NCBI GenBank assembly: GCA_033032175.1
Contig: JAVKPJ010000049.1
Coordinates: forward strand, 1 to 64,000
Reading direction: 5' to 3'
Origin: Saturnia japonica
Lineage: Eukaryota > Arthropoda > Insecta > Lepidoptera > Saturniidae
DNA: 64,000 bases
Within the stretch, counting starts at the first letter, position 1. Each line of letters starts with the position of its first letter. Under the pieces are notes generated by a model, which saw nothing but the letters and a program-made list of their open reading frames with translations, made no database searches and had not been told where the DNA came from. Below are positions 7,770 through 15,998 of the stretch, in pieces. Both the position numbers and the translations under genes were made by a program.

Positions 7770-9872
7770 ATGAAGGCAAATCCTAAAAAGAAACTACCCC
7801 AGGAGGGTACCCGCAAGGGAGAATCCCTCCCCGAGCAAGCCTCGGGCTGCCCCACGTTTTCTGGGGGGGGCAAAGATTTGCGCGATTTTGATAAAAACCC
7901 GACGACCACGGCATGTGAACGGACCTTGGATTCTGATGGAAATTTGACGACTTTGGCTTCGAAGATAAGGACTGATTTGCCCATTGTTAGGCTCGAGAGG
8001 ATCTCCTCGCTTGACAATTTCACGATAAGGCATTGGACTGGAAAGGCAGATAGTTCAGCCCCAGTATCTGTGGCTGTTAAGCGGTCACATGGTAATGACG
8101 AGGCTGGGGCGGACGAGGTACAGGCCACTCCTAGTAAGGTCACGTCAGCTGGGCGAGGGAAACTTCGTGACTTGGGATGTACAAGTAGAGTGTCTCGTTC
8201 GATGTCGGCGAGCAAGACAAGCGAACCACGGGCCTATGTCTTTGCCCAGAAGACAGGTAATGATGAGCTTGCTGTTGCGGATGTGGGGGTTCTCGAGGGG
8301 ATCGAGCTTCTTGACCCCGAGACACTCAGAGCCCTCGCAAAAGAAAAAACGGACCAAATCCTTGACGTTGCCAAGAGATCTGGAAATTTAAAGGGCACGT
8401 TTGTAAAAACGCTGAAGGAGGCGGCGTGGACTCTTCACGAGGTTACCGCAACAGCTCTCGCTCGTACGGTGGCGGAGGAGAACCTTCTTCTGCGACGCGA
8501 GACGAGGAAGCTCCGTGAGGAGGTGGAGGAGCTCAAGGCTGAGCTCTCCTCGTTGCGTGGCAGGGTGGAGGTTCATCCTGTGCCGTTGTCGTCGCAGGTG
8601 CAGTCGGATAGTGATCCTGGTTCCCTGGTGCAGTTGGTGGTGGATGCGATGGGGGTCCACATGGACAGGATGGAGCGGTCGCTCCGGGTCTCGATGGGGG
8701 AGGTCGTCACCGCCCGCATTGAGGCTCTGGACGATCGTCTCCTACCTTCCAAGGTGGTTCGCCCCCCTCTAGCCACCGACAAAGTCGTTAGCGCTCTTTC
8801 ATCCAGGCCTGCAGTATCAAAGACTTCCAGCCGTAAACGCGCAGTGCCGAAGTCTGTGACACCTGCCCCTACACCTTCTGTGAAAGGGCTGACTGTAGTT
8901 GATGGTTCCCAGGAGCCCATGGACAGCGAGCGGAATACGCTCGGAACTGCTACACCTGCTCCAGACTTATCTACACCAAATGATGACGGTTGGACTACAG
9001 TGGCTCATCGCCGACGTCGACGCAAGAAGCAGGCTAAGGCTTCCACGGCAGTGACTTCTGGCCCATCTGGAGGTGGGCTTAGATCAAAATCCAAGCCCAA
9101 GGCAAAACTCCCCTTGACACCGCGCTCGGCTGCGGTGGTCATTACGCTGCGGCCGGAAGCTGTGGCGGGGGGATTAAGCTACAAGGACGCTCTTATGGAG
9201 GCGCGGGACCGAGTCAGCATGTCAGCTCTCGGCATAGAGAATTTCTCAGTGCGCCCCACTGCCACTGGTTCCCGGATCATTGAGATCCAAGGGAACCAGA
9301 GCTCGGGGCAGGCTGACATGCTGGCGGAGCGCCTCCAAGAGGAACTGTCGGGGTTGGCCACGGTGGTCCGGCCCATTAAAAGGATGAACATCCGTGTCGT
9401 CGGGCTAGACGACTCCGTGTCGATAGAAGAGGTAGTTGCAGCCGCAGCAGCAAAGGGGGGTTGCGAGCCGGCTCTTATTAGGGCCGGCTCTATTAACATC
9501 TATGGCCGGGGAAGTGGTGCGGTCCACCTTGCGCTTCCCGTAGCAGCTGCGAAGGTGTTGGTGGAGGCAAAACGCCTATTGGTGGGCTGGAGCGCGGCAC
9601 GTGTGCGCTTCCTTGAGGGTGGACCCATGCGATGTTACCGATGCATGGATGTGGGTCACACTCGGCCTGTTTGCATGTCGGATGTGGACCGAGGGATACT
9701 TTGCTTCCGGTGTGGGCTGCCTGGCCATAAGGCGCAACAATGTATCGCTGCAAAGCTGCATTGCGCCTTGTGTGCTGATGCAGGGAGGTCAGCAGACCAT
9801 TATATGACGGGCGCGAAGTGCAGGCCACCCCTGATAAAGGGTAGACCGCCACCAGCACAACGACCTCCGTAG
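7770..9872 (+). CDS. G1 ORF1, Gag-like protein (700 aa, intact)
   Basis: This is a retrotransposon Gag-like RNA-binding protein. ATG 7770 is chosen because it follows the 5' UTR and begins the conserved LPQEGT...SGGGK block (about residues 8-36). Next comes a helical, charged region around SGNLKGTFVKTLKEAAW with a likely coiled coil, then a basic GWTTVAHRRRRRKK stretch, then PRSAAVVITLRPEAV opening the conserved central domain. It ends with three zinc knuckles: CYRCMDVGHTRPVC, CFRCGLPGHKAQQC and a third, CALC. The knuckles (GHTRP type) resemble family C more than A or B. The frame is open throughout. It is the only protein of the element and in related telomeric elements is what targets RNA to telomeres. 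Confidence 0.9.
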   Translation: MKANPKKKLPQEGTRKGESLPEQASGCPTFSGGGKDLRDFDKNPTTTACERTLDSDGNLTTLASKIRTDLPIVRLERISSLDNFTIRHWTGKADSSAPVSVAVKRSHGNDEAGADEVQATPSKVTSAGRGKLRDLGCTSRVSRSMSASKTSEPRAYVFAQKTGNDELAVADVGVLEGIELLDPETLRALAKEKTDQILDVAKRSGNLKGTFVKTLKEAAWTLHEVTATALARTVAEENLLLRRETRKLREEVEELKAELSSLRGRVEVHPVPLSSQVQSDSDPGSLVQLVVDAMGVHMDRMERSLRVSMGEVVTARIEALDDRLLPSKVVRPPLATDKVVSALSSRPAVSKTSSRKRAVPKSVTPAPTPSVKGLTVVDGSQEPMDSERNTLGTATPAPDLSTPNDDGWTTVAHRRRRRKKQAKASTAVTSGPSGGGLRSKSKPKAKLPLTPRSAAVVITLRPEAVAGGLSYKDALMEARDRVSMSALGIENFSVRPTATGSRIIEIQGNQSSGQADMLAERLQEELSGLATVVRPIKRMNIRVVGLDDSVSIEEVVAAAAAKGGCEPALIRAGSINIYGRGSGAVHLALPVAAAKVLVEAKRLLVGWSAARVRFLEGGPMRCYRCMDVGHTRPVCMSDVDRGILCFRCGLPGHKAQQCIAAKLHCALCADAGRSADHYMTGAKCRPPLIKGRPPPAQRPP
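7800..7880 (+). promoter_or_regulatory. conserved structured RNA block inside the ORF1 start (G1)
   Basis: The block is shared at nucleotide level with G3-G6 and, twice over, with B1 and B2. It contains CCCCAGGAGGGTACC, then a hairpin CCCGAG (7830-7835)/CTCGGG (7841-7846), then TGCCCC facing an eight-G run (7863-7870). In B1 the same hairpin is CCCGGGC/GCCCGGG, a compensatory change. Its role is unknown; packaging by Gag or translation control are possibilities. Confidence 0.6.
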
Positions 9873-10128
9873 GGGGTTGCGTAGACGGTGGGTGGTAGGA
9901 GGGGGGGCGGTTTACTCGCCTCCTTCCTCCGCCCTTGCTGGACCAAGGGGAGATGGGTCGGGGGGCCCGTCTTCCCATTGCACTGGTACAGCCGTCTGGG
10001 AGACAGTTGGGGTTGTACCAGACTGTCTCTCTTTAGCGCCGGGGCCCGACTGGGGCCAGCCGCCGGGGCGTCGTGGCCGATTGCAACCGCAGTGCCCGCG
10101 TGCCCCACTATGGCGGCCGATGGTACAC

Positions 10129-10209
10129 CGTGGAGTTTTAGTGAGTAGGAGTCTCACATAACCACTCGTCCCCCCGGGCGAGTGTGTACCCATGACGGGT
10201 TTCTCCACG
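10129..10209 (+). promoter_or_regulatory. 3'-terminal four-stem RNA fold (G1, family C/G version)
   Basis: CGTGGAG (10129-10135) pairs with CTCCACG (10203-10209). Inside it are GTGAG/CTCAC (10141-10145 with 10153-10157, loop TAGGAGT), CACTCG/CGAGTG (10163-10168 with 10179-10184) and ACCC/GGGT (10188-10191 with 10197-10200). The poly(A) starts two bases later. The same fold is present in G2-G6, C1 and C2, which fits recognition of all of them by one RT. Confidence 0.82.
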
Positions 10210-10238
<29 letters not shown>

Positions 10239-10240
<2 letters not shown>

Positions 10241-10252
10241 TTAGGTTAGGTT
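10239..10252 (+). repeat. telomeric (GGTTA)n spacer
   Basis: Two and a half TTAGG units lie between the G1 poly(A) and G2, ending in GGTT. Confidence 0.97.
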
Positions 10253-12604
10253 GCGAGGAAGAAAACCTCTATAAAAAATCACCCCAATCCCAAGTGGCGG
10301 CGCACCACGAGGGGATGCGTGGCTGGGGGGAGTCCAGTCACGAGTGCGACCCCCGTCAGAGAACCGGCCGACTCTCTGACGGGTTAAGTTAGGCTTACCC
10401 AGGCACAGGGGGCACTGCCTGGGTGGACCTTCTCTTCCCCCATTCTCGTGGGACTAAAAATGAGTGAAACCAAACAAAAAATTTTAACACTTAGGTTTAA
10501 GGAAGGTCGTGTTGTACCGTCTGGTGACGAAGGAAGTTCGGGGGGTATAAAGCGGCCAGGGGAGCTGCTTACCATAGAACCGGTTATAGCCCCGAAGGTA
10601 ACAACGGCCCAGAGGGGCAGATCACATGAACCCGGGTCTTCGGCGGGTCAAAAGCATGCGGATCTTAGTGATGCAGCCCGAAAGGGGCCAGAGATTTGTA
10701 AGGAGCAGGAAGCTGCTGAAGAGCTCTGGGTTGAGGAAGAGCTTACTATCGAAACCCTTGACCCTGATAGGTTGAGATCCCTGGCCGGCGAGAAGGTTGC
10801 CAAGATTTTCGACGTATGTAAAAAATCTGGCAATCTGAAAGGGACCTGCATTAAAGACCTCAAGGGGGCAGCCAGCGTCCTACAGGAGATTGTGTCCACT
10901 GCTTTGGCACGTACAGTGGCCGAGGAAACGCTTTGCCTCCGGCGCGTGATTGCCAATCTCCGCCGAGAGCTAGTGGAGGTTAAAGCGGAGATCCGGGCCA
11001 TGCGTCAGGAGGCCGACACGAGAGATGAGGCTCCACCGCCACCTGCCATACTTCAGCCGGGGCCTGAGGGGCCGAATAACCTGGCGGATGCTATCCAGGG
11101 GCTTGAGCGTTCCTTCAAGAGGTCTATGGAAGAGATGAGCGCCCGCCTGGTGGTGCTGGAGGATCGCATGGTTCCGGTAAATCGGCCCCCTCTAGCGGCA
11201 GATAAGAGGCAGACGGCATCTAACACTGCGGGACAAAAGACTCTTGGTTCAAAGCCTGCTCTACGCGCGGGGCCTCAGCCTCGCGCTTCAGCTACTGGGC
11301 CGGCAACGTCCTCCCAAGTGCCTGTCCTAGGGATGGACTGGGCGCGGCTTCCGGCACCGACGGATTCCGATGCGGCGTGGACCACGGTTGTGGCCCGTCG
11401 CAAAAGGAATAAAAAGGCGGCGACAAACTCGGTTCCAGTGGTGGCTGCACCAGTTGCTCTCGCTCCTCAGAAGGGTACGCCTGGGCAAAAGCCCAAACCC
11501 AAGCTCCCCTTGCCCCCACGCTCAGCTGCAGTGCTTATAACGCTGCAGCCTGAGGCAGTGGCTCAGGGGGTGAGCTACAAGGATGCCTTTCTGAGGGCAA
11601 GATTGGCGGCTGACTTGCCCAGTCTGGGCATTGAGGATTTGTCGGTCCGGGAGACCGCTACGGGGACAAGGGTCGTCGAGATTCCTGGACCCCAAGGTGC
11701 GCAACAGGCAGACAAGCTGGCAGAGTGCCTTCAGATGGCATTAGCAGGCGTTGCCACAATAAGCAGGCCGATAAAACGGGTGAACGTCCGCATCGTAGGC
11801 CTGGACGATTCTGTATCGCAGGAAGAGGTGGTCGCTGCTGTCGCATGTAAGGGGGGATGCACGGCAGAACAAATTAGGGTGGGTGAAATTCAGAGCATGG
11901 GGAGGACCTTGGGCAGAGTGCATGTGTCCCTCCCTGTCACCGCGGCGAAAGTGCTGGTTGAGGGGGGACGACTCCTAGTAGGATGGAGTTCGGCTCGAGT
12001 CCATCTCCTAGAGCAAAAGCCTTTAAGGTGCTTTAGGTGTTTGGGCCTGGGTCACACGCGGCCATTGTGCCCATCGACGGTCGACAGGGGGGGACTGTGT
12101 TTCCGGTGTGGGAAGCCGGGGCATAGGGCGCAAGAGTGTAAGGCTGAGGCGCTTCATTGCGCCTACTGTGCCGATAGCGGAAGGCCAGCAGGCCACTACA
12201 TGGGGGGCGCCAGCTGTCAGCCACCTCCTGTAAAAGGGAGTGTTCAGCCAGCGCCGATACCACCGCTGGACATTTGCGTAGACGATGGGCAGTAGGTGGG
12301 GGGCGCTTAACCGCCTCTCTCCTCTGCCCTTGCTGGACCAAGGGGAGACGGGTCGGGGGGCCCGTCTTTCCATTGCACTGGTTCAGCCGTCTGGGGGACA
12401 GTTGGGGTTGTACCAGACTGTCTCTCTTTAGCGCCGGGGCCCGATTGGGGCCAGCCGTCGGGGCGTCGCGGACGATTGCAACCGCATTGCCCGCGGCGTC
12501 CCGCTATGGCGGCCGATGGTACACCGTGGAGTTTTAGTGAGTAGGAGTCTCACATAACCACTCGTCCCCCCGGGCGAGTGTGTACCCATGACGGGTTTCT
12601 CCAC

Positions 12605-12635
<31 letters not shown>
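10253..12635 (+). mobile_element. G2: Gag-only telomeric retrotransposon, 5' end without ribozyme
   Basis: This copy starts within the second half of the family A-type 5' UTR (GCGAGGAAGAAAACC, compare 15791 onward) and lacks the ribozyme, so it is 5'-truncated or begins from an alternative 5' end. It has an A-type leader, one intact ORF1 (10460-12295), a C/G-type 3' UTR and a 29-base poly(A) (12607-12635). There is no ORF2. The protein and 3' UTR group it with G6, while its leader groups it with A1, so the copy is mosaic. Confidence 0.87.
10460..12295 (+). CDS. G2 ORF1, Gag-like protein (611 aa, intact)
   Basis: This is the Gag-like protein of the G2/G6 subgroup. ATG 10460 sits in the context GGGACTAAAAATGAG, the same as the A1 start, and no LPQEGT block follows. 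The order is an acidic N-terminus, then TLDPDRLRSLAGEKV leading into SGNLKGTCIKDLKGAASVLQ, then a coiled-coil-like stretch, the AWTTVVARRKRNKK basic patch and PRSAAVLITLQPEAVAQGV. The knuckles are CFRCLGLGHTRPLC, CFRCGKPGHRAQEC and CAYC with distal His and Cys. It is shorter than G1 because the N-terminal extension is missing. The open frame despite strong divergence from G1 and G3 suggests the protein has been kept by selection. Confidence 0.9.
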   Translation: MSETKQKILTLRFKEGRVVPSGDEGSSGGIKRPGELLTIEPVIAPKVTTAQRGRSHEPGSSAGQKHADLSDAARKGPEICKEQEAAEELWVEEELTIETLDPDRLRSLAGEKVAKIFDVCKKSGNLKGTCIKDLKGAASVLQEIVSTALARTVAEETLCLRRVIANLRRELVEVKAEIRAMRQEADTRDEAPPPPAILQPGPEGPNNLADAIQGLERSFKRSMEEMSARLVVLEDRMVPVNRPPLAADKRQTASNTAGQKTLGSKPALRAGPQPRASATGPATSSQVPVLGMDWARLPAPTDSDAAWTTVVARRKRNKKAATNSVPVVAAPVALAPQKGTPGQKPKPKLPLPPRSAAVLITLQPEAVAQGVSYKDAFLRARLAADLPSLGIEDLSVRETATGTRVVEIPGPQGAQQADKLAECLQMALAGVATISRPIKRVNVRIVGLDDSVSQEEVVAAVACKGGCTAEQIRVGEIQSMGRTLGRVHVSLPVTAAKVLVEGGRLLVGWSSARVHLLEQKPLRCFRCLGLGHTRPLCPSTVDRGGLCFRCGKPGHRAQECKAEALHCAYCADSGRPAGHYMGGASCQPPPVKGSVQPAPIPPLDICVDDGQ

Positions 12636-12637
<2 letters not shown>

Positions 12638-12669
12638 TTAGGTTAGGTTAGGTTAGGTTAGGTTAGGTT
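12636..12669 (+). repeat. telomeric (GGTTA)n spacer
   Basis: Nearly seven TTAGG units lie between the G2 poly(A) and G3, ending in GGTT. Confidence 0.97.
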
Positions 12670-12680
12670 GGGGTGCGAGT

Positions 12681-12757
12681 GGGGTGCGATGTCAGAAACC
12701 TCCTCGTGGTGCACCCCGGGCAACGTCGACCAGTCTGGTCGGCGGCTAATATCTGAC
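12681..12757 (+). ncRNA. HDV-like self-cleaving ribozyme (G3)
   Basis: P1 is GGGGTGC/GCACCCC, the L3 loop is TCCTCGT, GGGCAAC follows P1, P4 is GTCGACCA/TGGTCGGC and the catalytic strand is GGCTAATA. P2 is GTCAGA/TCTGAC where other copies have GTCAGG/CCTGAC, a two-sided change that preserves pairing. It is preceded by a partial duplicate of its own 5' strand. Confidence 0.9.
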
Positions 12758-12994
12758 GCGCTCCTCCTGGTATCCCTCTGCTTATCAGAGGGGATTATGG
12801 AGGAGCGCTGGCTGGAGGGCCGTCAAAAGCTCCTGGGTGTGGCGTGTGAGCAGCGCACCCAGTACCGGGCTGGGGCCGATGAGGACTCACTTTGAGTCCC
12901 AAGGGCCCAGTTCCGGGTAGCGGCTGGCGGGGTTGGTTGTGTCATACCGATCCCGGCAGGCGTACTGCGAACTTGATGGTAAAGTGGAGTTAAG

Positions 12995-15142
12995 ATGGAC
13001 GCACAATTGAAAAAAGTATTACCCCAGGAGGGTACCAGCTCTGCTGGAGAATCCCTCCCCGAGTTTAGCTCGGGCTGCCCCACGTTCTCTGGGGGGGGCA
13101 AAATTTTGCGTGATTGTAAGAAACAAACGAAGACCAATGCTAGTTTAAGGAAAACCGATTCCACCAATACTATGACGACCACGGCTTTACAACAAAGGAA
13201 TCTTTCGCCTGTCGTGATGCTTGAGCGTGACCCTATGCTTGAGAGGTTTTCAATCAGGCACTGGGATGATGGATCTTGTAGGTTAGGGCCAGTGGCAGCT
13301 GCCGATAGGAAGCGATTGCTTGCTAAAGCTGATGAGGATGGGGAGGAGACTCCTCCCAACAAGTTTACGTCAGCTCGGAGGGGCAAAGCCCGTGATCTGG
13401 GCTCATCTGTAGGAAGAACGCGCGCGGAAGTTACTTGTGCGTTGCCGCAGGATTGTCCCCTTCCTGGGTTGACAAGCTCTGATGAGGCTGGTTCTATTAC
13501 GGACGCGGCTGCGGCTGCCGTTGTTGATGCGGCTGGTGCCTTTGCTGAAGTGGGAGTACTCGAGGGCATCGAGCTCCTCGATCCCGACAGTTTGAGGGCC
13601 CTCGCAAAGGAGAAAGTAGACGCGGTCCTTGAGATTGCCAAGAAATCTGGCAACCTCAAGGGCACGTTTGTTAAAAACCTGAAGGAGGCAGCGTGGACCC
13701 TCCATGAGGTCACTGCCACCGCTCTAACGCGTACGGTGACGGAGGAGACCCTCCTTCTGCGACGCGAGACGGGGAGGCTTCGTCGGGAGGTCGATGCCCT
13801 CAAGGAGGAGCTCTCCTCGTTGCGCGGTCGGGTGGGGGCTTCGCCTGCGCTGCCTTTGACGCAAAAGATGCCAGTAGGTCAGGGACAGGATTCCCTGATG
13901 CAGGCTGTGTTTGATGCGATGGCGGAACACATGTCGAGGATGGAGCGGTCGCTCCGGGTGTCTATGGGGGAGTTAGTTACTACCCGCATAGAGGCCTTGG
14001 ATGACCGTCTCCTCCCCGCCAAGGTGGTCCGCCCTCCTCTGGCTGCGGACAGACAGACTGCCCCGGGTCCCACAAGACCTAAGCCTTCCAGGGCTAAAAC
14101 TTCGGGAATTAAATCCAGAGTGGCTGGTCCAGCGCCTTCTGAGGCGGAGAGGAATTTGGAAGAAGACTCCCTGGGGGTGGAGCATGTTATGACAGGGGCT
14201 GATGTTCCTGCTCCAGCCGCAACCGCCGAAGGATGGACCACCGTGTCTCGTCGGCGACGGAGGAAGAAAAAGCCAGTTAGTGAACCGAAGGCTGCTGCGA
14301 CACTGGCTCCCGCTCCTGTTGGGAGAGCGCGTGCCAGCAAGCTTAAGGCGAAGCTACCCTCGTCACCGCGCTCAGCTGCAGTGATTATTACGCTGCAGCC
14401 AGAGGCTTTGGCGGGGGGAATGAGTTATAAGGATGCCTTTTTAAAAGCGCAGAAACAAGTCGCGCTAGCGGACCTCGGGATCGAGGACATCTCGGCGCGG
14501 CCCACAGCCACGGGATCCCGGATTGTCGAGATCCGTGGCTCCCGTGGTTCAGAGCAGGCGGACCGGATGGTTGAGATCCTGCAGACGGTGTTGGCGGGCG
14601 AGGCCACTATCGCCAAGGCCATTAAAAAGGCAAGCGTCCGTGTGATCGGACTGGATGAATCAGTATCGGTCGAGGAGGTCGTGGCGGCTGCGGCTGCGAA
14701 AGCTGGCTGTCAGCAGGCCCTTATTAGGGCTGGCCCCATACGTGCCTATAGCAGGGGTATGGGAGCGGTTTATCTTTCGCTCCCGGCTTCCGCTGCCAGG
14801 GTTCTAGTGGAGGCGGGTCGTCTCCTTGTCGGATGGAGTGCGGCACGTGTGCGCCTCTTGGAGAGTGGGCCCATGCGCTGTTACAAGTGCATGGGTGTGG
14901 GCCACACTCGTCCACTCTGCCCGTCGACGATAGACCGCGGAGCCCTGTGTTTCCGGTGCGGGCAGCCTGGCCACAAGGCGCTGGAGTGTGCAGCAAAAAA
15001 GTTCCACTGTGCCTTGTGTGCCGACGCCGGGAGGCCGGCGAATCACCAGATGACTGGAGCTGCCTGTAAGCCGCCGCCCACTAAGGGAATGGCGCCGCAA
15101 CTACCTCTACCAAGCTCAGAGGATAGCTTAGACGTTGGGTAG
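12995..15142 (+). CDS. G3 ORF1, Gag-like protein (715 aa, intact)
   Basis: This is the longest intact Gag-only protein of the window. ATG 12995 is the first start after the leader and precedes the conserved LPQEGTSSAGESLPEFSSGC block. In order come an Ala-rich acidic segment, LLDPDSLRALAKEKVDAVLE, SGNLKGTFVKNLKEAAWTLH, a coiled-coil-like stretch, GWTTVSRRRRRKKK, PRSAAVIITLQPEALAGGM and three knuckles (CYKCMGVGHTRPLC, CFRCGQPGHKALEC, CALC). The eight-G run at 13091-13098 keeps the frame, unlike in G4 and G6 where it has seven. The next gene downstream belongs to the separate element A1. Confidence 0.91.
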   Translation: MDAQLKKVLPQEGTSSAGESLPEFSSGCPTFSGGGKILRDCKKQTKTNASLRKTDSTNTMTTTALQQRNLSPVVMLERDPMLERFSIRHWDDGSCRLGPVAAADRKRLLAKADEDGEETPPNKFTSARRGKARDLGSSVGRTRAEVTCALPQDCPLPGLTSSDEAGSITDAAAAAVVDAAGAFAEVGVLEGIELLDPDSLRALAKEKVDAVLEIAKKSGNLKGTFVKNLKEAAWTLHEVTATALTRTVTEETLLLRRETGRLRREVDALKEELSSLRGRVGASPALPLTQKMPVGQGQDSLMQAVFDAMAEHMSRMERSLRVSMGELVTTRIEALDDRLLPAKVVRPPLAADRQTAPGPTRPKPSRAKTSGIKSRVAGPAPSEAERNLEEDSLGVEHVMTGADVPAPAATAEGWTTVSRRRRRKKKPVSEPKAAATLAPAPVGRARASKLKAKLPSSPRSAAVIITLQPEALAGGMSYKDAFLKAQKQVALADLGIEDISARPTATGSRIVEIRGSRGSEQADRMVEILQTVLAGEATIAKAIKKASVRVIGLDESVSVEEVVAAAAAKAGCQQALIRAGPIRAYSRGMGAVYLSLPASAARVLVEAGRLLVGWSAARVRLLESGPMRCYKCMGVGHTRPLCPSTIDRGALCFRCGQPGHKALECAAKKFHCALCADAGRPANHQMTGAACKPPPTKGMAPQLPLPSSEDSLDVG

Positions 15143-15446
15143 AAGGGGGGGCGATTTCGCCTCCTTCCTACCCTTGCTGAACCAAGGGGAAACGGGTCGG
15201 GGGGCCCGTCTTCCCATTGCACTGGTTCAGCCGTCTGAGAGACAGTTGGGGTAGTACCAGACTGTCTCTCTTTAGCGCCGAGGCCCGACTGGGGCCAGCC
15301 GCCGGGGCGTCGCGGCAGATTGCAACCGCATTGCCCGCGGCGTCCCGCTGGCGGCCGATGGTACACCGTGGAGTTTTAGTGAGTAGGAGTCTCACATAAC
15401 CACTCGTCCCCCCGGGCGGGTGTGTACCCATGAAGGGTTTCTCCAC

Positions 15447-15494
<48 letters not shown>

Positions 15495-15496
<2 letters not shown>

Positions 15497-15498
15497 TT
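15495..15498 (+). repeat. minimal telomeric spacer GGTT
   Basis: Only GGTT separates the G3 poly(A) from the first base of A1. The adjoining A of the poly(A) completes the target as A-GGTT, so even here the junction phase matches the other copies. Confidence 0.85.
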
Positions 15499-15576
15499 GG
15501 GGTGCGAGTCAGGAACCTCCGCGTGGTGCATCCCGGGCAACGGCGGCCGCTTCACGGCCGACGGCTAATACCTGAC
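15499..15576 (+). ncRNA. HDV-like self-cleaving ribozyme (A1)
   Basis: P1 is GGGGTGC with GCATCCC (one G-U pair), P2 is GTCAGG/CCTGAC, the L3 loop is TCCGCGT, GGGCAAC follows P1, P4 is CGGCCG/CGGCCG around CTTCA, and the catalytic strand is GGCTAATA. P4 differs from the G copies on both strands while staying paired. The first base is the element's 5' end. Confidence 0.92.
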
Positions 15577-15998
15577 AGGGGGGGCCTCGTTTATCGACTC
15601 TCTGCTCCTCAGAGCTGACGAAGGACATGGCTTGTTGGCGGGCTCGGCGTGCGCTCACACTGCCGTCGGGCGGACAGGTTGGACACGTTGTCCGGCTTGC
15701 CACCGTCGATCTCGTAATCCCATCGGAGTGTCGTGGTCACGTCTCGCGGCTTCGTATGGGACCGAGGGTCTTGGCTTAACCGCCTGGACCGCGAGGAAGA
15801 AAACCTCTATAAAAAATTACCCTAATCCCAAGCGGCGGCGCACCGCGAGGGGATGCGTGGCTGGTGGGAGACCAGTCACGAGTGCGACCCCCGTCAGAGA
15901 ACCGGCCGACTCTCTTGACGGGTTACGCTAGGCTTACCCAGGCACAGGGGGCACTGCCTGGGTGGACTGTTACTTCCCCCACAATCGTGGGAACAAAA

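Larger units (their letters stand above)
7459..10238 (+). mobile_element. G1: Gag-only telomeric retrotransposon, apparently full length
   Basis: The copy runs from an HDV-like ribozyme at its first base (7459-7535), through a structured 5' UTR (to 7769), one long intact ORF1 (7770-9872) and a family-C-type 3' UTR (9873-10211), to a 27-base poly(A) (10212-10238). There is no endonuclease or reverse transcriptase. The base stretch 9891-9918 matches 27141-27168 of C1, the last coding bases of ORF2, so ORF2 was removed by an internal deletion. Both flanks are TTAGG repeat. It must rely on another element's RT for movement. Confidence 0.9.
12670..15494 (+). mobile_element. G3: Gag-only telomeric retrotransposon, full length
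   Basis: The copy has an extra 11-nt leader (12670-12680, GGGGTGCGAGT), a ribozyme (12681-12757), a structured 5' UTR with the CTGGGTG/CACCCAG hairpin, an intact ORF1 (12995-15142), a C/G-type 3' UTR and a poly(A) of 46 bases (15449-15494). There is no ORF2. The leader repeats the first 11 bases of the A1/C2 ribozyme rather than its own. Confidence 0.9.

Noticed and set aside
8145..8325. Many minus-strand and alternate-frame ORFs inside the array
   Set aside because: They are GC-rich shadows of the sense ORFs. They have no motifs, and their positions recur only because the elements recur.
9888..10148. Small conserved ORF in the 3' UTR of G copies (also at 12274, 29918, 32396 and 35507)
   Set aside because: The frame is open in several copies but its ends and internal residues vary with indels, and the region is explained by conserved RNA hairpins and the ORF2 scar. 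I do not call a protein without evidence of selection.
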